From Candidatus Leptovillus affinis (lineage in GTDB: Bacteria; Chloroflexota; Anaerolineae; Promineifilales; Promineifilaceae), in NCBI GenBank assembly GCA_016705235.1, contig JADIYP010000005.1, positions 248,001-312,000 of the forward strand: 64,000 nt of DNA. The letters are read 5' to 3'. The position numbers and the translations under genes are program-made. Numbering within the stretch: the stretch's first letter is position 1; every line of letters begins with the position of its first letter. Positions 1 through 6,368 of this stretch are shown here, piece by piece. The notes below the pieces were generated by a model. That model was not told the DNA's origin. It saw only the letters and a program-made list of their open reading frames with translations, and did no database searches.

Positions 1-689
1 GCGTGGTCGGTGGCGATGCAGTCGATGGTTGTGTTGATGTGTTCCCAGAGCGCGACCACATCGTCGGGGGTGCCCAAAATTGGCCGCATATCACCCAGCG
101 GTCCCAGCCTCGCCGCGTCGGTTTGGTCTAAAAACAGGTGGTGGGGTGTCACCTCACAGGTAACCGGCAGCCCCTGCGCCTTGGCATCGGCAATCAACTC
201 AATCTCCTCGCGGCGGCTGACATGGACAATGTGTACCGGCCGGTTGTACACCGCCGCCAAACCGATGCTCACGGCGACGCTCTGTTTTTCGGCATGGATA
301 GCGATGAGTTTGTGGCGCGGCCAGGTCTTGAAGCAGGCGGCCATGGTGGGCACATCTTCCACCCGCAGGCGGCCAAAGGTGTCGTTGAGGTAAATTTTGA
401 GGGCGGCGGCGTGTTGGGCCAGGTCCGGCAGATAGGCGATGTCTTGCGGGCTGGCTCCGGCAAACAAACCTACATCACAGCGGATATTGGCTTCTGCCTG
501 GGCGAGGGTGGTTTGCAGAACGGCCGTTGTGGTTAGCGGCGGGCTGGTATTGGGCATCGCCAGGATCATGGTCACGCCGCCGGCCAGGGCGGCGGCCGTG
601 CCGCTGGCAAAATCTTCTTTATGCTCGCCGCCGGGCACGCGCAAATGGGTGTGGACGTCGATTAAACCGGGTAATGTCATGATTGTCAT
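1..689 (-). CDS. pyrC: Dihydroorotase, N-terminal part (runs off the window)
   Basis: Third step of pyrimidine synthesis: cyclisation of carbamoyl aspartate to dihydroorotate. The frame opens with MTIMTLPGLIDVHTHLR, which carries the metal-binding HxH of the amidohydrolase family, continues with FASGTAAALAGGVT and ILAMPNTSPPL, and reaches IATDHA at the window edge, the start of the ATDHAPH motif that holds the catalytic Asp. About 229 residues are present, roughly half to two thirds of a full enzyme. Two in-frame ATGs exist (689 and 680); neither has a strong ribosome site. The amidohydrolase fold is certain. The dihydroorotase assignment rests on the HLR, MPNT and ATDHA motifs; an allantoinase or hydantoinase is less likely. 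Confidence 0.88.
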   Translation of the reverse strand, partial: MTIMTLPGLIDVHTHLRVPGGEHKEDFASGTAAALAGGVTMILAMPNTSPPLTTTAVLQTTLAQAEANIRCDVGLFAGASPQDIAYLPDLAQHAAALKIYLNDTFGRLRVEDVPTMAACFKTWPRHKLIAIHAEKQSVAVSIGLAAVYNRPVHIVHVSRREEIELIADAKAQGLPVTCEVTPHHLFLDQTDAARLGPLGDMRPILGTPDDVVALWEHINTTIDCIATDH

Positions 690-777
690 AAAATATGTCC
701 TGCCGATGATGATGGTCTGTTGCACACTGAGGCTGCCTTTTTGGGGTTGGGCGATGGCTGAGTTGCCAGTCTCAGGC

Positions 778-810
778 AAAAAAAAGCCCGACCCCTAAAA
801 GGATCAGGCT
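778..810 (-). terminator. Rho-independent terminator upstream of the dihydroorotase gene
   Basis: Read on the minus strand, AGCCTGATCC and GGTCGGGCT form an imperfect stem around a short loop and are followed by eight T. The stem begins at the stop codon of the 23-residue ORF and lies about 90 bases before the dihydroorotase start, so it either ends a short transcript or acts as an attenuator for pyrC. Confidence 0.6.
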
Positions 811-880
811 ATTTATCGTTTGCGTTTGGCAATGGCAAAATAAAAATTTTATCTTGGTAGTTCCAGGTGAATTCGAGCAT
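809..880 (-). CDS. Very small ORF (23 aa), possible leader peptide
   Basis: The frame starts at ATG 880 with an AGGAGA ribosome site ten bases upstream and encodes MLEFTWNYQDK followed by a hydrophobic IFILPLP stretch and an Asn/Asp/Lys end. Its stop codon is the first base triplet of a terminator hairpin. The order ribosome site, tiny ORF, hairpin, T tract, biosynthetic gene matches an attenuator leader, but there is no run of one regulatory codon, and pyrimidine genes are not usually controlled by peptide codons. It could equally be a free small protein. I do not recognise the peptide. Confidence 0.4.
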   Translation of the reverse strand: MLEFTWNYQDKIFILPLPNANDK

Positions 881-1145
881 CTGATTGAGTCTCCTACTGC
901 TTAGATTACACACCGGGAAGTTATCCTAACATAGTTGCCAGAAATTGCAAAATGGGAACCATGGGGGATTGAGGTTCAGATAGGTCGCTTGCCGGTCGAA
1001 CAGCCAAAGTGACAATTGAATGAAGCTCCATAGTTGTGAGGGCGTTACCTGGTGGACCTTGTAGACCGCCGACTTCCCCAAAAATTGTCAAGATGAAATG
1101 TGTCATATAATATATGTAACAAATGTCACTAATATACTGCATCGC

Positions 1146-1173
1146 TTGCCAGATGTTCTAATGTAACTATAAT
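1146..1173 (+). promoter_or_regulatory. Probable promoter of the Rrf2/oxidase block
   Basis: TTGCCA (1146-1151) and a perfect TATAAT (1168-1173) are separated by 16 bases. Initiation would fall inside the palindrome at 1175-1191. A second, weaker pair, TTGTCA (1085-1090) and TATAAT (1106-1111) with a 15-base spacer, lies upstream. Confidence 0.6.
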
Positions 1174-1174
1174 T

Positions 1175-1191
1175 TGGACTAATTAGGTCCA
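1175..1191 (+). promoter_or_regulatory. Candidate operator of the Rrf2 regulator
   Basis: TGGAC and GTCCA arms flank TAATTAG directly after the -10 box and 9 bases before the Rrf2 start codon. A dyad placed over the transcription start of a regulator gene suggests autorepression. This is inferred from position and symmetry only. Confidence 0.5.
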
Positions 1192-1199
1192 CAATAATT

Positions 1200-1703
1200 A
1201 TGTTTCAAATTAGTCGACGTGTAGATTATGCCATGCGAGTCATGGTTGAATTGGGACAACGGGAAGCGGGGGCTATCGTGTCGACGCGAGAGATTTCCCG
1301 GCGTACGGCCGTTCCCAAAGCCTTCTTGCACAAAATAACAACCGATCTGGTAAAATCTTCACTGGTAAGCACTTCTTCTGGTCCAATGGGTGGGTTAGCC
1401 CTGGCCCAGCCCTCATCTGAGATAACCGTTTTACAGATAATAGAAGCCATTGAAGGCCCAATCTGCATCAACGTCTGCCTGGTTCGCCCACACGAATGTC
1501 CTCGAGACATGGTCTGCCCGGTGCATGGCTTGTGGGGGCGTTTGCAAACCGCTCTAGTGGCAGAATTACAAAGCGTGACGCTAGAACATTTGGCTGCGGA
1601 AGCAAAAAATCTCAAACAGCATCCGCAGCGCCCAAGTTATGTTTCCTATCTTTTCGCGGAAACAAATGAGCAAGCAGTAACCATGGGTGGAATTCGTCAA
1701 TGA
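1200..1703 (+). CDS. Rrf2-family transcriptional regulator with Fe-S-type cysteines
   Basis: A 167-residue winged-helix regulator. MFQISRRVDYAMRVMVELG and the STREISRRTAVPKAFLHKI recognition region are typical of Rrf2/IscR/NsrR proteins. Four cysteines (about 89, 93, 100 and 106) in the ICINVC...HEC..DMVC segment fit the cluster-binding loop of Rrf2 sensors, one more than the usual three. The stop overlaps the next start (ATGA), so it is co-translated with the Sco genes and probably controls the oxidase block in response to O2, NO, iron or copper state; that role is inference. Dyad 1175-1191 is its likely own operator. Confidence 0.9.
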   Translation: MFQISRRVDYAMRVMVELGQREAGAIVSTREISRRTAVPKAFLHKITTDLVKSSLVSTSSGPMGGLALAQPSSEITVLQIIEAIEGPICINVCLVRPHECPRDMVCPVHGLWGRLQTALVAELQSVTLEHLAAEAKNLKQHPQRPSYVSYLFAETNEQAVTMGGIRQ

Positions 1704-2422
1704 GCGCCTCAGGCGATTTAATCATAAAACCGCAACAGCCCGGCAAAAAGAAGGGCATTGGTCTAAATTTCCCGACCATCATGTTCTCTGTGTTGGGGTT
1801 GTTGACGTTGGGTCTCTTTGCTTTTGTCACCATCCGGCCCATTCAGGTGCTGCCACGAATCACATTGGCTCCAGGCTATTCCCTCATCGACGCCAATGGC
1901 GATGCAGTCACGAATGAAGATTTCCGTGGCAGTTTAGTTCTTTATAATTTTACCTATCTGAATTGTGAAACCCCCTGCCTGGAAACAACCGGGGTTATGC
2001 AAGAACTACAGGCGCGCCTCGACGAGATAGATACCGGTGGGATTCCAGTTCAATTGGTCACCATATCCTTTGACCCGGAACGTGACACGCCATCGGCAAT
2101 GAAAGCCGCGGCAACCCAATTGGGCGTCGATTCGGAAGCCTGGACATTTATGACGGGAACGCCAGAACGGTTGAAATGGGTCATTGGCGGTGGGTTTGGC
2201 GTCTATTATGAGGAACGAAATCCCGGTGAATTTGTTTTTAGTCCGGCGTTTATGCTTGTTGATGGCGCTGGCGTGCTACGAGGGGAATACTGGACAGAAG
2301 CCCCGGAGACAGACCGCATTTTAAGAGATTTTCGCCTGGTGGCCGAGGAAGTAAAAAATCGTCAGGGCGTGGCAAATTACGCCTATGACGCAGCCCATTT
2401 ATTTTTGTGTTATCCTCGTTAG
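1700..2422 (+). CDS. Sco/SenC-like membrane-anchored thioredoxin-fold protein lacking the copper His
   Basis: A 240-residue protein with one N-terminal membrane helix (about 25-45) and a thioredoxin-fold domain facing out. It keeps the Sco CxxxC pair (C89 and C93, NCETPC) and the TISFDPERDTP segment. Where Sco proteins have a conserved His before the last strand (HTASV in the next gene), this protein reads SPAFMLVD, so one of the three copper ligands is missing. It may act as a thiol-disulfide partner rather than a copper carrier; that is inference. The start overlaps the Rrf2 stop, and the next gene begins 80 bases downstream. Sco fold certain, function less so. Confidence 0.85.
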   Translation: MSASGDLIIKPQQPGKKKGIGLNFPTIMFSVLGLLTLGLFAFVTIRPIQVLPRITLAPGYSLIDANGDAVTNEDFRGSLVLYNFTYLNCETPCLETTGVMQELQARLDEIDTGGIPVQLVTISFDPERDTPSAMKAAATQLGVDSEAWTFMTGTPERLKWVIGGGFGVYYEERNPGEFVFSPAFMLVDGAGVLRGEYWTEAPETDRILRDFRLVAEEVKNRQGVANYAYDAAHLFLCYPR

Positions 2423-2504
2423 CCATCAAGACTCGCACATGATGGCAAGGAAGACCGCATGGGTGGTTTTTCTGGCCTCATTAGTTTGCAGGAATGGAAT
2501 AAAC

Positions 2505-3194
2505 ATGTCAGCAACAACTGATACACCAGAATCGGAAAATGGAACACTTTCCATCCCGACCAGCGCCAAGAAATTAACGTCCGGCAAATTGACCTTGCTG
2601 GCTGTTGTGGGTTTGTTGTTCGGGCTGACGGCCGGTTGGATTTTGATTCGCCTTAATCAGGGACTTCCTATCATTGGGCCGCGGCAATTTCATGGACTGC
2701 TCATAGAGTCGCCGCCGCCTTTGTCGGATTTTACGTTGGGAGCAACAACCGGCGAGTCAATGAGTTTGCGTGATTTTCGGGGGAAAGTGGTTTTGCTCTA
2801 TTTCGGCTACACATTTTGTCCTGATGTTTGCCCGGCGACGATGGTCGAAATGAAGCGGATGATGAGTGAATTAGGGCGTGACGCAGAAGACGTGCAGGTA
2901 ATTATGATTTCTGTCGATCCACAGCGCGACACGTTGGATAAGTTGGGGGAGTATGTCACACGGTTCCATCCGTCGTTTATTGGGATGACTGGTGATGAGA
3001 GTGAATTATTGGGTATCACGACGCAGTTAGGGATCTATTATGCTAAGCACGAAGGTACGCCGGCGACTGGCTACCTGATGGATCATACAGCGAGTGTGAG
3101 TGTGATGGATCAAGACGGCCGTTTACGCCTCGTATTTCCCTTTGGTACAACCGGAGAAGATATGGCCACCGACGTGCGATATCTGCTCCATTAA
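2505..3194 (+). CDS. Sco1/SenC copper-delivery protein for the oxidase
   Basis: A 229-residue Sco protein that delivers copper to the CuA site of cytochrome oxidase. It has one membrane helix (about 28-50), the full FCPDVCP motif (C105, C109) and the third ligand H194 in MDHTASV. The ATG at 2505 follows AGGAATGG at a suitable distance; an in-frame ATG at 2385 would add 40 unlikely residues that overlap the previous gene. It sits directly before the oxidase genes. Compared with its upstream paralogue it is the canonical copy. Confidence 0.93.
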   Translation: MSATTDTPESENGTLSIPTSAKKLTSGKLTLLAVVGLLFGLTAGWILIRLNQGLPIIGPRQFHGLLIESPPPLSDFTLGATTGESMSLRDFRGKVVLLYFGYTFCPDVCPATMVEMKRMMSELGRDAEDVQVIMISVDPQRDTLDKLGEYVTRFHPSFIGMTGDESELLGITTQLGIYYAKHEGTPATGYLMDHTASVSVMDQDGRLRLVFPFGTTGEDMATDVRYLLH

Positions 3195-3232
3195 TCAATT
3201 TTGCAGCATAGTAAAATTTAAGGAGGTTTTGG

Positions 3233-3364
3233 ATGGAAAAGAAGAAGTACAAAGTCCCCCAGGGCACCGTAGCGATCATGATCATCTTTATTTTGCTCAT
3301 CATCGCGTTGTGGGGTAGCGCGTATCTCACGATGCTCTCTCGAGGAGTGACCATTACGCCATGA
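3233..3364 (+). CDS. ba3-type cytochrome c oxidase subunit IIa (43 aa)
   Basis: A tiny single-helix membrane protein: a basic start MEKKKYKVPQGT, then a hydrophobic helix from about residue 12 to 34. A strong AGGAGG lies 7 bases upstream, and its stop overlaps the start of subunit II (ATGA). In ba3 oxidases a subunit IIa of this kind replaces the first helix missing from the short subunit II, and the order IIa, II, I seen here is the usual one. The call rests on size, topology and position, because so short a sequence carries little signature. Confidence 0.8.
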   Translation: MEKKKYKVPQGTVAIMIIFILLIIALWGSAYLTMLSRGVTITP

Positions 3365-3846
3365 TCCACGTAGACCGCAGCGAGAAAATTTACATCATCA
3401 TCAGTGTGGCTTTGATTGCCGTGTTCTTTGTTGCCGTTGCCGTCAGCAGCTTTGTTTATGGCATCCAAGTGCCGCTCCCCGAAAGCAGAGTTGATCCACG
3501 CACCATTGCCACTCCTGCACCGGGCAACTTCTTTGGTGAACCAGGCCTCTATGAAGTCGGCCCAGGCAAGTACAATGCCTACATCATGTCCCAGATCTGG
3601 TCTTTTACTCCGCGTGAAATAACAGTTCCGGTTGGCTCTACTGTCACCTTCTATGTCACCAGCAAGGATGTGCAGCACGGTTTTCGCATCAACGAGACCA
3701 ATGTTAACATGCAAATTGTTCCGGGTGAAGTTTCCAAACTGACTGTCACTTTCGACGAAGCAAGAGAATATGATTATATCTGCCATGAGTATTGTGGCGT
3801 CGGACACCAAACAATGGCCGGTAAAATCATTGTAACCGAGCAATAA
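3361..3846 (+). CDS. cbaB: Cytochrome c oxidase subunit II, ba3 type (CuA)
   Basis: A 161-residue subunit with one membrane helix (about 10-33) and an external cupredoxin domain. The dinuclear CuA ligands are all present: H106, C141, E143, C145, H149 and M152 in YICHEYCGVGHQTM. It accepts electrons from cytochrome c and passes them to heme b of subunit I. The short length and single helix are typical of B-type (ba3) oxidases. It overlaps subunit IIa by 4 bases and precedes subunit I by 25 bases. Confidence 0.95.
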   Translation: MIHVDRSEKIYIIISVALIAVFFVAVAVSSFVYGIQVPLPESRVDPRTIATPAPGNFFGEPGLYEVGPGKYNAYIMSQIWSFTPREITVPVGSTVTFYVTSKDVQHGFRINETNVNMQIVPGEVSKLTVTFDEAREYDYICHEYCGVGHQTMAGKIIVTEQ

Positions 3847-3871
3847 CGCAGGAGAGGAGAAAAAGACAGAC

Positions 3872-5506
3872 ATGTTTGCACGAGAAAATAAATTAACCGC
3901 CTGGCACCTGGGTGTGGCCATGATTGCCCTTTTTATCGGCGGCTTTTTTGGCCCGCTGCAAAAGTTGGAATATGTTGGCGTCAACCTCTATTCCACTTTA
4001 AATAAAATCGGCATCGCTAGCTATTATCAGGGTCTTACCCTCCATGCCGTCCTCAACGCGTTGGTGTGGACAACCTTTTTTATTGTCGGCTTCTTCACTT
4101 TTACCATCACCCGAAGCCTGAATAAAGAACTAACCATGCCCAAACTGAATGCGGTCGGGTTGATCACCATGATTATCGGGTTAATCATGGCGGCCATTCC
4201 GATTCTCATGAATTTGGCCACGGTTTTGTTCACTTTCTACCCACCCATGAAGGCCAACCCGTTCTTTTACATCGGCCTGGTTTTAGTAGTTGTAGGCTCG
4301 TGGATTTGTGGTTGGGGATTTTATCTTACTTACTTTGCCTGGCGGAAAGAAAACCCCGGTGTGCAAACCCCTATTATTGCCCTGGGTTCGCTTATTACCA
4401 TGGTACTTTGGCAGATCGCTACATTGGGCGTGGCGACTGAACTCCTCGTCATGGTTATTCCCTGGTCTTTTGGCCTGGTAGAAGGTATCGATCCCCAATT
4501 GGCCCGCACATTCTTCTGGTTCACTGGTCACCCGCTGGTCTACTTTTGGCTGCTGCCGGCTTACGTTTCCTGGTACGGCATGATGCCCAAACAAGCGGGC
4601 GGGAAGTTGTTTAGCGAACCGTTGGCTCGTTTGGTTTTCTGGCTGTTCCTGGCGCTGTCGGTTCCGGTTGGTTTGCATCATCAATACCTTGACCCTGGCG
4701 TGCCCGCAGGTTGGAAATTCCTGCACGGATTACTCACCTATTCCCTGTTCCTTCCCAGCATGTTGACGGCCTTTAACGTAGTTGCCTCGCTGGAAATTGG
4801 GGGACGGAACAATGGTGGTACCGGATTGTTGGGTTGGGTGCGCGCGCTGCCCTGGGGCGACCCTTCATACGCAGCGCAAAATTTGGCCATGATTTTGTTT
4901 GTGTTTGGTGGCATTGGCGGCCTGACAAATTCCTCTTACAACCTGAATCTGGTTATTCACAACACCAGTTGGGTACCTGGCCATTTCCATCTGACGGTTG
5001 GTTCGGCCGTGACCCTGACATTCTTTGGTATTTTGTACTGGCTCGTGCCCAAATTGAGCGGAAAACCTTTGTGGAACCGTAAAGTCGCTTTGGTTCAGGC
5101 CTGGACATGGTTTGCCGGCATGTTGTTGATGGGTAATGGCTTGCACATTTTGGGTCTTAATTTTGGCGTGCCTCGCCGTACAATGGTTGGTGTAGCGGCC
5201 TATGCATCTGATGCCTGGAACCCAATGCTTATTGAAGCGGCGATTGGCGGTATTATCTTGGGCATTAGCGGTTTGCTGTTTTATTCGAATATGATTGGTA
5301 CTGTTTTATCGAAGAAACGGCTAGAAGCGCCAATTGAAATGCCAGTGGCAGAAGCGTATGATGAGCACCCGGCTCCAGCCTGGCTGGACAATTGGAAGCC
5401 CTGGCTGGCCATCACCGTGGTCTTGATCGTCGTAGCTTACGGCCCGATTTTGTTTGATATGATTGCCAACGCCAACATGACCTCGCCTGGTTTTAAGGTG
5501 TGGTAG
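3872..5506 (+). CDS. cbaA: Cytochrome c oxidase subunit I, ba3 type
   Basis: A 544-residue, roughly 13-helix heme-copper oxidase subunit that reduces O2 and pumps protons. Visible landmarks are the low-spin heme ligand H58 in GLTLHAVLNALVW, the GHPLVYFWLLPAYVSWY helix of the CuB centre, the HHQYLDPG pair of CuB histidines and WVPGHFHLTVG with the heme a3 and low-spin heme ligands. The length and GHPLVYFW fit B-type oxidases, which lack the D-channel glutamate. AGGAGAGGAG upstream provides the ribosome site. No ACGGCCGT octamer occurs in this gene, unlike most of the window. Confidence 0.95.
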   Translation: MFARENKLTAWHLGVAMIALFIGGFFGPLQKLEYVGVNLYSTLNKIGIASYYQGLTLHAVLNALVWTTFFIVGFFTFTITRSLNKELTMPKLNAVGLITMIIGLIMAAIPILMNLATVLFTFYPPMKANPFFYIGLVLVVVGSWICGWGFYLTYFAWRKENPGVQTPIIALGSLITMVLWQIATLGVATELLVMVIPWSFGLVEGIDPQLARTFFWFTGHPLVYFWLLPAYVSWYGMMPKQAGGKLFSEPLARLVFWLFLALSVPVGLHHQYLDPGVPAGWKFLHGLLTYSLFLPSMLTAFNVVASLEIGGRNNGGTGLLGWVRALPWGDPSYAAQNLAMILFVFGGIGGLTNSSYNLNLVIHNTSWVPGHFHLTVGSAVTLTFFGILYWLVPKLSGKPLWNRKVALVQAWTWFAGMLLMGNGLHILGLNFGVPRRTMVGVAAYASDAWNPMLIEAAIGGIILGISGLLFYSNMIGTVLSKKRLEAPIEMPVAEAYDEHPAPAWLDNWKPWLAITVVLIVVAYGPILFDMIANANMTSPGFKVW

Positions 5507-5525
5507 GGTTAGATTTATAAGTTAG

Positions 5526-5613
5526 AGACAGAGGTTTTCGCCTGGTAAGCAAGGTGCAGACCCGCGAGGGGATGGCTACCACCGACCTTTGTGTTGCGGT
5601 ATAATCTCTGTCT
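5526..5613 (+). ncRNA. Candidate structured RNA between oxidase and cytochrome c genes
   Basis: AGACAGAG (5526-5533) pairs perfectly with CTCTGTCT (5606-5613). Inside lie AAGGT/ACCTT arms and a CCC-GCGA-GGG hairpin with a GNRA tetraloop. Nested stems capped by a GNRA loop in a 279-base spacer suggest a folded RNA, either a riboswitch or a leader for the cytochrome c gene at 5786. I do not recognise a known class. The rest of the spacer (5614-5785) holds G-rich and CT-rich tracts and the cytochrome c ribosome site. Confidence 0.3.
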
Positions 5614-5785
5614 TCTTAATAATTCGAATAGGCATCGAACAAATTAATCAGCCATGGGTGTCATGGACTGGAGGGGGGAAGCCTGTTTAACAAGCCTCTT
5701 CTCCTGGCTAAGCCTTGGTTGGCGTTAAGCAATTTGGTTTGTTTGTATTGCCATTCAAAGTTTATGTTAAATGGAGGTAGAATCA

Positions 5786-6211
5786 ATGCGTAAGTTTTTG
5801 ATGATTTTGGTTTTGGTTTTGGCTTTGTCACTGGTATTGGCTGCTTGTGGCGGCGGTGGTGAAGCGAGTAGTGAAACAGCTTCGGTTGGCGTTGTTGGCA
5901 ATCCGGCCCGTGGACAAAAACTGTATGAGCAAACCACGATTGGTACGGCGAGTGCGCCAGGTTGTGTGACCTGCCATTCTATGGAACCAGATGTTGTGTT
6001 GGTTGGCCCATCACATGCGGGTGTTGGCACCCGCGCTGCGACGTATGTTGCAGGCATGTCGGCCGAAGAATATCTGCACGAGTCGATTGTTACGCCTGAT
6101 GCGCACATCGTGGATGGGTTTACACCGGGTGTGATGTACCAAAATTTTGGCGCTGAATTGAATGATCAGGAAATCGCTGACCTGGTTGCTTATTTGATAA
6201 CGCTGAAATAG
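5786..6211 (+). CDS. Lipoprotein cytochrome c (class I, single heme)
   Basis: A 141-residue exported electron carrier. The signal peptide ends in the lipobox LVLAAC (C21), so it is lipid-anchored outside the membrane. The heme site is CVTCH (C60, C63, H64), with a probable Met ligand in PGVMYQNF. GGAGG lies 8 bases before ATG 5786, which settles the start; an in-frame ATG at 5771 lacks a site. Placed directly after the ba3 oxidase genes and before a strong terminator, it is the likely electron donor to the CuA centre of that oxidase. Confidence 0.92.
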   Translation: MRKFLMILVLVLALSLVLAACGGGGEASSETASVGVVGNPARGQKLYEQTTIGTASAPGCVTCHSMEPDVVLVGPSHAGVGTRAATYVAGMSAEEYLHESIVTPDAHIVDGFTPGVMYQNFGAELNDQEIADLVAYLITLK

Positions 6212-6239
6212 CTGAAGCTTGTTGGTTAGTTTTTAATTT

Positions 6240-6296
6240 AAATGTGGCTTTGTGATTTGGAGCTTTGGCTTTCGTCACAAAGCCACATTTTTATTT
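6240..6296 (+). terminator. Strong terminator after cytochrome c
   Basis: AAATGTGGCTTTGTGA and TCACAAAGCCACATTT form a 16-bp perfect stem around a 19-base loop, followed by a T-rich tail. It closes the oxidase-cytochrome c transcript and separates it from the fusion gene at 6369. Confidence 0.9.
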
Positions 6297-6368
6297 GGTT
6301 GGAACAGGTGTGCCTTGCTGCTGTCAGGCTTTGGTGGTAGTGGGATGGTGTAGGGAGCTGGTCGAACA

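Noticed and set aside
921..1142. A 73-codon minus-strand frame upstream of the Rrf2 gene
   Set aside because: It runs through AT-rich promoter sequence with no ribosome site or motif.
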